DNA from: Tillus elongatus
Lineage: Eukaryota; Arthropoda; Insecta; Coleoptera; Cleridae
NCBI GenBank assembly: GCA_964006375.1
Contig: OZ023267.1
Location: 85,855,406 to 85,919,405, forward strand
Direction: 5' to 3'
DNA length: 64,000 bases
The position numbers and the translations under genes were made by a program. Below the pieces are notes generated by a model. It had not been told where the DNA came from, ran no database searches, and saw only the letters and a program-made list of their open reading frames with translations. This document shows positions 47,069 to 58,080 of this stretch, piece by piece (the first letter of the stretch is position 1; each line of letters starts with the position of its first letter).

Positions 47069-47499
47069 CATCTAGCCTTACATGGTAGCGTATCAAAAAT
47101 CACAAAATCAAGTGTTTATTACTATAGAAAAGTAAGGGAAACCCCCATTATTCTCGTCCTAAAGAAAGCTCGTCCTAAATAAAAATGGTAGAAATGTTTC
47201 TTTTTTTTTTAATAAATTTACGTTGGCATTTTGTAAAGTAAATAATGCAATTTAAAAAAAAATGTCAGGTTCCAATTTTTTTCATCATAATTTAGGTAGT
47301 AAGCAAGTCTATGGAAAAATAGAAAAAAAGTATGGTTGTCATTTAAAAAAACGTATGATGAGGTCATCATTCAGAAATATGTGACGCCATAAATATAATT
47401 ATTACGTTATAAGTTGGCAACTGAAAAGATAAAATTAACCTGCCCTAGCGTTTTTCTTGAAAAAATGAAATAACGCATTTATGAACACACTGTATGTGT

Positions 47500-48380
47500 G
47501 AGATATAAATAAATCTTGTCATTATCTTCATTGATTACACGTACACTCCTTCTATTTATCTATTTTTCTTCAATGAACTCATTCATTTTCCCAGTTTATC
47601 GTTTTTCTGTACGATGTAATTGGACGATCTATGCTAATTCGTATTGAAAACGTGTACCTGAAGTAGGCACTGCATGTGTCTAACATTGATAGATTACAAC
47701 GTTGATTTTTGTTGTGTAAAAGAGTTATATCACAGCCCACGGAATTGTAGTAGGGGATTCCAAAGGATAAATCGTTCAAATTATTTAACGTACCACGTGC
47801 CTTTAATATGCACGAATATTGTGAATTTGAAACTCTGTTTCTAATATCCAGTAACACATACTGCAGTAACTTCTGTCAATACTTTTTACATGGGTGATTT
47901 TTCCATATTTGTGAATGACATTTAGCATTATATAACAATATTTTATTATCCGTCGAAAAACAAGAAAATTGTTAAGCAAAGAGAGAGAAACTTTGACCGC
48001 ATACCTGTTAAGAAGAACGTCAAAAGCAATATATGTAGGTCATATGTAACCTACTTTTTATTTGGTATAATACTGGGTGTTCAGTACGTAGATAGTCGTA
48101 TATTATATTACAGACATGACAAACGACTACATAAACTGCCTAATAGTTATAATCAAGGATTAAAGAATATTCAAACATCCCCAGAACATTCTCACAGGAT
48201 AAACATATATTCATAGAACATGACAATTGGGCAGATTCTGTCATACTAATAAGGCTCTTAGAATGTTATTTATAATATTCTTAGGAACTCCCAGTATGTT
48301 CTGTAAATGTCCCAGGAACAATTCAATGAATCTTCTCAAATTCATCATACACATCCTCATGAGAACATTGCTTTTTTTAA
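47500..48380. other. No assignable gene; ORF 47579-47857 (minus) unrecognised
   Basis: The minus ORF of 92 codons resembles nothing I know. GAACATTC/GAATATTC-type motifs appear at 48180-48320 and again at 50590-50810. Confidence 0.35.
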
Positions 48381-48387
48381 AGATATA

Positions 48388-48741
48388 CAGGGTGTTTCGC
48401 ATAAGAACCGACACAGAGCAGGGGCATATATTAGGGGACTTTACGCAACTTTGACAAGTTATATGCATTTAAAGTGGGGTTCAGCCTATTCAACCCTTTC
48501 AAATTCATCAATTGAACTCTACTTACCATCGATTAATGCTCTTCGTATACTCAAAATGTATACCAAATGTGATGTTTCTAAAAGTATTTCGCAGATATTG
48601 ATTTTTTTCGAGATTAGAAACCCTATTTTGAAGGCCTATCAGGGGTGCAACTTAGAATAGGGGTAATTTGCGTTAAATTACCATATTTTAGGTTTACCTA
48701 GATGCCCCTGTCCTATGTCGGTTCCAATGCGAAATACCCTG
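48388..48741. mobile_element. MITE, Tc1/mariner type
   Basis: The left CAGGGTGTTTCGCATAAGAA and right end (reverse complement CAGGGTATTTCGCATTGGAA) are terminal inverted repeats of about 40 bp, also sharing AACCGACA and CAGGGGCAT. TA flanks the left end and a TA lies two bases beyond the right end. About 354 bp, no coding capacity; the ORF at 48307-48660 is incidental. Confidence 0.8.
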
Positions 48742-49310
48742 TGTACATTTTTCGAATGGCAGAAATTAAGGAAATGCAAAGCTATGAAATATTTTATTTA
48801 TCTTCAAAGTAATTTTCGTCCATGTAGCTGGGGCCGTGTATGTATTTTCGTTAAGCCCAACTCGCCATATATGTTAGAATTTAAACTTTAATCACTCACC
48901 CTTGTGTAGGTTACCATCATCCTAGTGGCTACACACAAATGTAAACTCACGTTCAGATACTTAATAAGTCAATAATTCGAGCATTGCACATTTATTCACA
49001 TTAAGTATGTACTGGTCACAAATATTATTAAAATATTAATACAACAATTACAACTCCAATAACATGAGAATAAAATAAATAAAGATACAGTTCTTGGAGT
49101 TCCCAGAAAATTTAATAACTAAATGCAAAGTTTCCGAGATGAATATTCAAGGTCGCCTCACTGAAATAATTTGAAATTTGGCTAGACTATTGATCCTACG
49201 GGTTTTCAGTGTGGCACTAATAGAATTGCATTACATAATAATACTAATACCTTTATAGAATACAACTAAATTGGACAGAATATGTTACAAAATCACATTC
49301 ACTTGCAGTC
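48742..49310. other. No recognisable feature
   Basis: AT-rich sequence without a signature. Confidence 0.4.
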
Positions 49311-49319
49311 ACAAAAAAC

Positions 49320-50035
49320 TACAACTGAAAGTCATCGATCAGACCTTTTGACAATTCCCTTGGGAGTTTGCTCTCTGCTCTTACGGACTTGATTTTGATT
49401 TTTAAAGCTTTATTGTACACAACGCATCCCCCTGCAATATGTTCAGGTCCACATTTTTTGCACTTTATAGTGATACTTCTCAAAGCATTAACTTCTTCCA
49501 CGGGAATAAAAATCCTGAGATGTTGCTTAGACAATTCTATAAATTTGCAGTATTCTTGCACTTTTGATAGTGTAATATCAGTTTCCCTAATAATCCTTTG
49601 TTGTACTTGCTTATCGTAAAGGCCCAGAAATAATTTATATTTGATCGTTCAATCTGGATGTGGATTTGTATAATTATAGAGATATATCCATAACTAGCAG
49701 GTTGCTTCTTAAGTTGCGTTACAAAAGAGTAAATAGTCTCGTTTTCTTTTTGATAGAAGTTATACAATTTTAACGTGTCCATTGTAATATTTGTCTTTAG
49801 CTTCATCGAAACAACCGAGAACATCTTCCAGCTTGTTTTTCTTATCTACTATAAAACTATTAAAAATATCTAACCCCGCTTCACTTATAATATGTAAAAG
49901 TAGGGCTATTTTCGTATCATCATTTGAATTGTGTTTTCCTGAAGCTTTTAGAAATACATTAAACTTTTATTTTCATTTAGACCCAAGTTCCACTCCATCC
50001 ACATCAAACGGTGGTGGTGGTTTATATTGCATGAC
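49320..50035 (-). pseudogene. Gypsy-type LTR retrotransposon gag relic
   Basis: On the minus strand the readable order is PPPPFDVDGVELGS, NVFLKASGKHNSNDDTKIALLLHII, EAGLDIFNSF, KLEDVLGCFDEA, then (other frames) ENETIYSFVTQLKK, KQVQQR, TLSKVQEYCKFIELSKQHLR and a zinc-knuckle start CKKCGPEHIAGGC. This is the arrangement of Ty3/gypsy Gag (matrix/capsid-like region followed by a knuckle). Several frameshifts and stops are present. No protease, RT or LTR is visible next to it. Confidence 0.65.
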
Positions 50036-50039
50036 TTAC

Positions 50040-53000
50040 TATTGAACAACACAATTCTTTAATTATATATTATATAATGTAGGTGTACCTAATTAGTAAG
50101 ATGATCCAGTCTCAAGCAAAATTGGCGAACCGTTTGTCGGTGTCAATTACGAGAGATGCTTTAAAACATGTTTCTTTACTGAGTGCGTTTTAGGTTTTGA
50201 TAACCTGTGCTTGAACCTATGGTTTAGTTGCTTCTGCACCATGTATCTATGTTTGCAATTACACACTATTCTCCGTATTCACGTCACATTATTATTTTTA
50301 ATTAATTCTGTTCTATACAACATTGACTTCACACCATTCATGTTGACATTAATTTACATTTATGGCTATCGGCCGGTCCGATAATCGGACAATCGGCTAT
50401 CGGCCATCTTCCCTTCGGCATGGACATGCGCTCTATGCCGAAAGAAGGAAGGTGCCTAAATATGCAATTTTCACATGTGTTTAACATAGAACAGGTAACA
50501 GAGTCTAACATGCAAAATAGTTACTATTATAATTCTCACCACTATATCGTAATCATCATCTATCTTTTTCATTAAATTTTAAAGTTATATAATATAAGGG
50601 AATCTCAAACACATTCTGAGTGAATATTCTGAATAATGATCTATTCAAATATTCTCAGTATATCGATAAAGAATTTTCTTAAAATGTGATTTAATGAATG
50701 TACTCAGAATATTCAAGATGCAGTTTGAAATTCCATAAATGTTAGAACATTCCCAAACAAATATTCTGAAAAAAGAATGTTGCCACATTGTGAGAACATT
50801 CTGAGAATATTGTGCTCTATGGGATGTATACGACTCTTTGCAACTGGTTTTCATAAAATCAAAATACGTGGAATTAATATTTCAGTTTAACTTACCTAAA
50901 AAAATAACTCATATACAGTCCGTGCCATATCTGTTGAGATAGAATTCTCAGAAAATAATAAGCCAATAAAGTTCTGTTATCAGAACTACTGTAACAATTA
51001 CCGTGGCAGGGGATGGATTAAAATGTGTTTTTTTTTCTTTTACAGTACAGTAGGGTACAAATTATAAATAAACTAGAAGATAATACGACTATAAACGCGC
51101 TGGTGGAAAAAAAAGAATAAATAAAGAAACATGTATTTAAGTAACCTACTACAGCCACGCTGTCAATGTCTTTTGTACAACATCGAATGACGAATGGGGT
51201 TAACTCCAAGAAAGTGAGGTTGGCATCTTCTCGAAATTCTCAACAAATATCGTACCGACTGTAAATCTATGTGAAAAAATTAGTTGACGAATAATAAAAT
51301 ATGGTAGAAAATTAAAGAGTGCATTTAAAACGATAGGCAAAATTATTAATTTCCAAATATTTTTAGTTAGGTACGTATGTAATTAGGCACCCGACCTCTG
51401 TTTTCACAGATAATCGTATCCTTGACGAAACATAAGTAGGTATAAATCATTATACAAATAACGAGAGATATGATAATGAGACTACCTATTTTTAGAACTG
51501 TCACGCGCATGGCGTCATGTGGTGAGTCCAATGCAACAATATATGCTGTCGTACAGTGGGGTTTGACATTTCATCACAACCTCTTAACAAATTACGTATT
51601 TTACTAATATTTAAGTGCATACAATTGGAAGTAACTTTTTAAGATCAGAATACTATACTGTGATTATATGGGATGATGATCAAATGAAGTTTATGAATGT
51701 TAACGCTCTCCAAATGTATGCGAACGTGTTCCCTAGTTTTTTAAGTTTGTGTATCCCCTTGTGTATCCCCAATGCTAATTAAGGGCTCCCCTTAATTATT
51801 ATACTTGTCTTGTGCGTATATATATATATATATATGTAATATAAAAATGAAAAAGATTAAATTTAATGCTGCGATCTATATTATCTGAAAAAGACAATAT
51901 AGACGACCAAGTGGAATGTAACTTCAACCGCATTAAACTGACGTATAAAAACCTTTTGATTGCGAATGACTTTGTTTTAGGTGTGTAGTTGGACTTCTAT
52001 AACGTTACTCCCCACCTGACGTCATAGAAGGGGGCGGGGCATATGCGCAATATCATATCTCTTCTAAGTCATTATATCATGGGCATAAATGAGAAACGCT
52101 AGTACTTCGACTTCCATAGTTTTGCACATGCGCAATCCGTAAAACTAAACTGTATATAACCTATATCAGATCTTTATTAAAATCATTATTCGATGAAAAC
52201 TGTCTGTATATTTTTGATACAGCGACGATGCGGGTTTGTATCCATTTTAGTTCCAGCTTTAATGAAGTTAGTGTTTATCGATTCGATATCGCCACGATAT
52301 ATTTTGAATCTAGATTAGATAATGTTAATGGGCACGTTCAGCCGACACTAACGTTGACTTGCAACGTAAATGGTTTCTGTTATGAAAAAAAGATTTTGAA
52401 TGTGTCTGAACGACATCTTGGCTGTTGAACTCCCCAATAACAAAATATTGTCGCCTCAACCAATAGCCGACAAATAAGCTGCCAGTTGTACAGAAAGTAG
52501 AGTTAGAATTTACAGTTTATTTCAGTGAACGTAAATAATCTTGGTGCCTAAATGTCCAACAGTTAAAAGTCATGTAGGTCATGTACGTCAAATTTTAGCG
52601 TTCAGCGGACTAAACTCCTCAACTATTGGCTACCCTGAGCCCCCAATGCATCTTATAGCTATATCGTAGTGACAATTTCTCGGTAGTATATTTAATGATA
52701 TTTCGCAAATAAACGAAATATTTTTTTTTATTGTATGGGTATTTCTTTTAGATGTCTTGATGGTATATATTATATTTAGTATTTTTAATGTATTAGATAA
52801 TTATTGTGTGAGCGCTTGAGTATTAGCTTACATTTTTGATGGCAATGGACGGGATTCGAGCTTGCATGATAATGGATATAGTTGATTTCCGTCGGTGTGT
52901 ATGTATACTTATTAACGGTGAAGGTCTAAACCAAACCAAGAAACTTTCGGCGTTGGGCGGGTTTTCGTACTGGAATGTCTAGAGGATATTAAACTTGCCG

Positions 53001-53470
53001 ACTAGATGTATTACATGTAAAGTTGCAGTAAACGCTTATATATCTTTTCTCGTTAAATCATATAGTATCCTTACACAATAAATTTCTTTTGTTGGGCCAT
53101 TTATTAATTATAGGTACGCAGGAAAGAAATGTAATAACCCCAACAAGATATTACGCAAATGATAAAATTCCTGAAGAAAGTATAAGCAATGAAGATGTAC
53201 CTATTAGATAGTAACATCAGATAGTGTTAAAGTAGTTGATAGGAACTTGAAAATCATTTTCCTATAAATTATCTACTACTCATTCCGCAACTAATAGTAC
53301 ATGTTTCTATTAAACCAAAGTATGTATGTTTGTGGTGTAATTGAAATATTTTTAATGCTCAAAGTCATTCAAGGTCTCCAGTCAACTTAAATTTTTCTGC
53401 TCTACTTTAATAAAGTAATATAGTGATTTTCTTATATTTACAGCACCTTGCGAAAGAAAGGCACTGAATA
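50040..53470. other. No gene seen; minor repeats
   Basis: Contains an imperfect inverted repeat CGGCCGGTCCGATAATCGGAC...CGGCTATCGGCC and a second, CCTTCGGCAT...TATGCCGAA, at 50366-50450; a cluster of GAATATTC/GAACATTC motifs at 50590-50810; and a short (TA)n at 51815. The ORF at 52228-52428 is unrecognised. The rest is AT-rich with no coding signature. Confidence 0.4.
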
Positions 53471-53474
53471 TTTT

Positions 53475-54055
53475 ACCAGACTCATTGTGATGTCACACGG
53501 AAGGCTAACTTACACGTTGAAAGTGTCAGATTAACATCACGGAGTCTAGAGAGTACTTGGAGCCAAAAAGATTTTTCTTTCTTGATCATGTACTCTTGCT
53601 CTTCATCTAGTGTTCCATCTAGCCGCCACTGTTGATACGTAAGACAAAAATCCAGGTTAATTTTCGATGTCTCTTGTCTTTCTATGGCGTCTACAATATG
53701 TTTTTAGCCGTCATAGCCTTCCATCCAAACATTTTGTATTTTTTTAGATGCCCGATTGGCGAATAACCAGCATAATTCACAACACGCCTTCTGAAGTGTT
53801 AAGGAATAGGATATACATGTACATTCAAGTTTCACGCCAGACTAGGAAACAATATAGTAATGTTTTCTCTAGGAAAGTCTATTGTCACTGTATTTTAAGA
53901 AAGGACCCTTAGGTTTGCAATGCCTGTTTTCGATAACGAACCGTTTCACTTGATCATTTTGTTCTGTAAAATTACCCTTATCAGTAATAATAGATGGTGT
54001 CGGGGGCTGATGGCATTTTGCCAGCCCTGCCACCCTATAGTTATGCCACTGCAGT
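53475..54055 (-). pseudogene. hAT-type transposase N-terminal relic (TTF-like zinc finger)
   Basis: On the minus strand, readable pieces in several frames give GPFLKYS, ECTCISYSLTLQKACCELCWLFANR (the CxxC WLF of TTF-type fingers), WKHIVDAIERQETS and EEQEYMIKKEKSFWLQVLSRLRDVNLTLST followed by LAFR. This order matches the N-terminal part of DUF4371/ZMYM-like hAT transposases. The reverse complement near 54052 begins CAGTGGCATAACTATAGGG, which resembles a common hAT terminus. The catalytic core is absent. Confidence 0.55.
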
Positions 54056-54758
54056 TAACAAAAAGGATATAAGAAATGGATATACTTGTTAGTTGATATT
54101 CACATCACTACATTTCACAATTGATTTTCACAAAAAGAGAATATAATATTATAATTTCTTGAACGAAAATTTTGGCATAGTGTTTGTGGTATCAGCTTGT
54201 TGATATTTTTAATATAGGTTATACAGTTTTCTGTACTTCCTTTCTATTACAAAAGGGTTAGAGGAAATACTCAAAAATAATGACTTGAGAGTTGTTCATA
54301 AAGTTGATAATTTAAAGAGCCATTTGGGTCCTGAATCAAAGGGTACTGTTACACCCTTCTCTATGAGGGTTAAGTTTATGCACTCGTAGAGCATATTACA
54401 TTTCAATGTATTACCTCTATGGTCACAGGCAACTTGTAGAGTGTGTTAATATTAGCAGACGCTCTGGAATTATATTTCTAGAAGGAACCAGAAATGACAG
54501 GTCTAGATTCTGTATCGACGCCATCTAGGTGCTGAACCAAGTAGTACATTGTCCCAGTATTAGGGAAGAAAATGGGCCAGGGCGGACAATTTACAAAACT
54601 TTTTGGTTGGTTGTACACAATCTATTTATAACATTTTGTGTTAATTGGAGCTGTCGTGACAACATACTACCTGGTTTCGCACCGATATGGCGATCCTGTC
54701 GTATATCTTACAATGTTCTAGGAGGCTGGCTGCCTTAGCCGTATTACTTTATAGATAT

Positions 54759-54839
54759 ATTCTCGCTGTAATCCGTATAACATACTGATGAGCTCTAATT
54801 AGAGCGAAACCGGTCTGCGTTTCTAATTATGGTGAGAAT
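54759..54839 (+). ncRNA. Hammerhead ribozyme candidate, unit 1 (intact core)
   Basis: Core strand CTGATGA at 54785-54791, stem II GCTCTAATTAGAGC (self-complementary, 54792-54805), GAAA at 54806-54809, palindromic ACCGGT for stem III, C at 54815 as predicted cleavage position, then TGCGTT. The distal stem I strands ATTCTCGC (54759) and GTGAGAAT (54832) pair over 8 bp with one G-T. The proximal stem I strand AACATA pairs less well with TGCGTT than AGCGCA in other copies. Stem III has no loop, so activity as a dimer is expected, as described for other animal hammerheads. Confidence 0.7.
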
Positions 54840-55070
54840 ATATCTAGCCTCACATACATTGTCATGGTATTAGGGAAGAAAATGGGTCAGATCTCACAAT
54901 TCACAAAAATTGTTGGTTGATTGTACACAGTCTCTATTTATAAAATTCTGTGTTAATTGGAGCTGTCGTGGCAACATACACCTAGTTCCACACCGAGATG
55001 GGGACCCTGTTGTACATCTCACAATGTTCTAGGAGGCTGGCTGCCTTAGCCGTATTACTTTATAGGTGTG

Positions 55071-55150
55071 TTCTCGCTGTAATTCGTATAGCATACTGAT
55101 GAGCTCTAATTAGAGCGAAAGCGGTCTGCGTTTCTAATTATAGTGAAAAT
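55071..55150 (+). ncRNA. Hammerhead ribozyme candidate, unit 2
   Basis: CTGATGA at 55096-55102, stem II GCTCTAATTAGAGC, GAAA at 55117-55120, then GCGGTC (one change in the stem III palindrome) and TGCGTT. The conserved catalytic positions are intact. Confidence 0.65.
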
Positions 55151-55591
55151 ATATCTAGCCTTGCATACATTGTCCCGATATTAGCGAAGAAAATGGGCCA
55201 GGGCTGACAATTTACAAAAATGTTGGTTGGTTGTACACAGTCTCTATTTATAACATTTTGTGTTAATTTGAGCTGCCGTGACAACATATTACCCGGCTCC
55301 GCACCAAGATGGCGACCATGTCGTACATGTCACAATGTTGAAGATATTTGCTCAATTACGGTTTCAATTTACTGTTATTTGTTGTCCATTTTCTTAAATT
55401 CATATTCGTCGTCGCTAATATATCAACAGCTTCCTTGTGTAACTTCTTTACAGTTTTATAGTATTAATTTTTACAATGAAAACATTTTTTTAATTGTTTT
55501 TTACAACGTTAGAATGTTTTCTTAGAACTGCTGCTTGTTAAAACGGATGTACTCCAAATGTAACATGGTTCATTTTACATAACAAACTATG

Positions 55592-55961
55592 TAAGCACAC
55601 TGGGAGAAACCCAATCACCACAACACATATTTTAAAGACATAACGATCGTTTCACTAACAACGTTAGCCTCATCAGTGGATGAAAAAATTCTAAACTAAT
55701 TTTCTGATACAACCTATATTTATATACATTGTTAGGTAGACGAACAAAACCGAAGGTACGATTTTAGTCGAAGCGCATCTTTCGACTAAAATTTTACCTT
55801 CGGTGTCGTTCGTCTACCTAAGAATGTATATAAATATAGGTTGTAGCAGAAACTTAGTTTAGTATTTTTTTATCCTCTGATGAAGCTAAAGTTCTTAGCG
55901 AAACGATCGTTAGGTCTTTAAAAGATGTGTTGTGGTGATTGGGTTTCTCCAAGTGTGCTTA
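55592..55961. repeat. 370-bp foldback with two hammerhead-like cores
   Basis: The left arm 55592-55772 and right arm 55781-55961 (181 bp each) are inverted copies with an 8-base loop. Each arm contains CTGATGA, a self-complementary stem II (GCTAAC/GTTAGT on the left, GCTAA/TTAGC on the right) and GAAACGATCGTT: minus strand 55676-55650 and plus strand 55877-55910. ACGATCGT after GAA is palindromic, as in the retrozyme-like family. The proximal stem I is weak. It probably belongs to a Penelope-like or retrozyme family (inference). Confidence 0.75.
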
Positions 55962-55969
55962 TAAGTGCT

Positions 55970-56240
55970 CATCACAGGTTCCAACCTTCGCTTAGTAGTA
56001 ATAAGGAAATATGATTAGCCCTCTCCTTTTTAGCTAAAGCGATCTGTAAGAAAGCCTTTCTTCGTTATCTGCTATAGGTAATTGCACTGGCAAATAGTTC
56101 AATAACATGAGAATTAGGTCAAAAATCATATTTTCACCAGGGTTTAATGCATGGTGCAATGACCCGTGACCCTCGTAAGCCGAACACTTGTTTTTTTTTG
56201 TTCTTTCCATAAACGGCTGGAAGATAAAAAAATTCTGGAA
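55970..56240. other. No recognisable feature
   Basis: Nothing identified. Confidence 0.4.
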
Positions 56241-56248
56241 GGTCGTTT

Positions 56249-56585
<337 letters not shown>

Positions 56586-56589
56586 TTGA

Positions 56590-57146
56590 TTCAACGTTGC
56601 CAATAATACATGTTTCATTTCAAAGGGAGAGAAATTTGTAACCTTGTGCAGTATTTCGAATTTTACCTGCTTAGATATAATTTACTTTCTATGTAATAAC
56701 TTCCTACGCTAATTAAAACTACTCCTAAAAAAATTATCTTACTATTAATAATTTTCGTTTATTTTTTCTTTGAATCGAACTGTCAACATTTTATTTTCAA
56801 CTAGCGTGATACCGTAAAAAGAATTGTGTGAATAAAACAGATAAAACCGATGATTTCTATTATTAAAGTTTGAATATAAATAAATAGCGTGATTAGGTTT
56901 TCTATAAAAACATTAAAATATGGTGTGTGTAATTTAAAAATATGTAAAGCTGAAAAGGTTTAATAGTCCCTTAGTTGACATATATAGAGGGTGATATAAT
57001 AACACAATTGATTTATTTTGGCTGTATAATATTGATTTTAAATTATCAGGTTGCCCTCTATCGGCCGGAGGACCTAATAACAAAATTGGCTGAAAGTAAC
57101 TACATAATATTAATCCTAAACTTCAGAAATATATAATATATATTAC
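56590..57146. other. No recognisable feature
   Basis: AT-rich sequence without a signature. Confidence 0.4.
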
Positions 57147-57163
57147 CTACCTAAGTAGGTGTG

Positions 57164-57513
57164 TGTGTTTTGTTTACTTAACGTCGGCCTATTTCCGCGA
57201 CTATGGCCAATCACCGACGCCAGGGAGCAGTTTCACCTCACCATCCTGGAAAATTTGCCGAACCCCTGTCTTTCTTTAAGGACGGTAGGGATATTTAACG
57301 TGCCCAACCTCGCATGGACACGGGACCGACGGCTTTACGCCCCCTCTGAAGGCTGGAACGTGCAGACATTCAACTTGCTTAAATATAATGCCACAACATC
57401 GGTTGATGTTAATGTTACAATATGTACTAAAAAAGTAAAAGGAGAACCCTGGGATCGAACCCAGTACCCTTCGGTTCAGAGGCACACGTTCTTACCTCTG
57501 AACCATCGATGCT
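57164..57513 (-). mobile_element. tRNA-derived SINE, copy 2 (complete, with TSD)
   Basis: A 350-bp minus-strand copy bracketed by the exact 17-bp duplication CTACCTAAGTAGGTGTG (57147-57163 and 57514-57530). Box B (GGTTCGATCCC on the minus strand, 57451-57461) and a tRNA-like head lie at the 57513 end. The tail end reads into GTTTACTTAACGTCGGCC. The ORF across it (57159-57521) is not a gene. This copy defines the full element length. Confidence 0.9.
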
Positions 57514-57848
57514 CTACCTAAGTAGGTGTGCAATAATAGAAAATGGTCACCTATACTATTTTATTGTAGTTACATTACTGTAACTTCAATAACAAAGTTT
57601 AAATTCATTTCTTCAAATTAAGCGGAATATGAAAATTCAAAATGTGTCTACTGTGCATTATTTTTATTCCTTGTCTATATATTAGTCAATAGTCAATCTG
57701 CCTTGTTGGTGAAGTTATTTATTTCACATTGTTCATTAATTAAATGAATTTTGTACAGATTTGTGTTTAATTGATTTAGTCATTGAATAGGGTACGTAAA
57801 CTGTGTAAATATAGCTTGCAAAGAAGATGCATCTTTCACGAAAGCGAG

Positions 57849-58080
57849 TATCTACCTAATTTAGAAGAAATCAGCAATAACTTGATTTATAATTTCTAGT
57901 AAAGTAGCATACAGAAAACCCGTATAAATTAAATTTAAAGGAATCTACAAAGCTTTGCATTTATGTAAAAATCTACCGATTTTGTGTGCCATCTACCAAA
58001 AAGTAGCTAATGTCAAATCTACCGATTTTATGCGCCATCTACCGAAAAAACGGGTACTTTCTACCGAAAAAGAGACCGAC
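57849..58080. repeat. Dispersed repeat, inverted partner at 60930-61140
   Basis: About 230 bp with roughly 90% identity in reverse complement to 60930-61140. It contains AATCTACCGATTTTGTGCGCC-type units repeated every 45 bp or so. The partner copy ends against a (TA)n tract. Confidence 0.8.

Larger units (their letters stand above)
46476..47092. repeat. Inverted pair of hammerhead-bearing (retrozyme-like) repeats
   Basis: 46476-46780 is the reverse complement of the unit arrayed at 54535-55335. 46785-47092 contains plus-orientation segments of the same unit, so the two copies face each other. Shared landmarks include AAACGCAGACCGGTTTCGCT, ATTACTTTATAG and CAACCAACA. It is inserted in the mariner element. 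Confidence 0.75.
45198..47492. mobile_element. Mariner-superfamily element with ~260-bp inverted repeats
   Basis: The left end TACAGTGT (45196) and right end ACACACTGTA (47485-47494) are both next to TA. Left 45225-45460 and right 47235-47485 are inverted copies: TCATAAATGCGTTATTT, TTTTTCAAGAAAAA, CAACTTA, ATTTCTGAATG and AAATGACAACCATACTTTTT occur in the same order on opposite strands. A minus-strand transposase relic lies inside. A hammerhead-bearing repeat (46476-47092) is inserted between the transposase start and the right repeat. Confidence 0.85.
54535..55335 (+). mobile_element. Retrozyme-like tandem array (~310-bp units with hammerhead cores)
   Basis: Two full units and a partial third repeat with a period of about 310 bp (landmark CATTGTCCCAGTATTAGG at about 54548, CATTGTCATGGTATTAGG at about 54857, CATTGTCCCGATATTAGCG at about 55166). 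Each full unit ends with a hammerhead ribozyme candidate (54759-54839 and 55071-55150). There is no protein-coding capacity. Small tandem units carrying one type I hammerhead each are the hallmark of animal retrozymes, whose RNA is cleaved into monomers and circularised; the assignment is by analogy. Confidence 0.7.

Noticed and set aside
50350..50450. CGGCCGGTCCGATAATCGG inverted repeats as a transposon terminus
   Set aside because: Only one locus, with no matching end or target duplication in the window.
50590..50830. Heat-shock-element array (GAANNTTC motifs), also at 48180-48320
   Set aside because: Spacing is irregular and no promoter or gene is nearby; it looks like a decayed simple repeat.
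51990..52430. CpG-richer stretch with ORF 52228-52428 as a host gene start
   Set aside because: The ORF is 66 codons, has no homology that I recognise and no splice-linked continuation that I can see.
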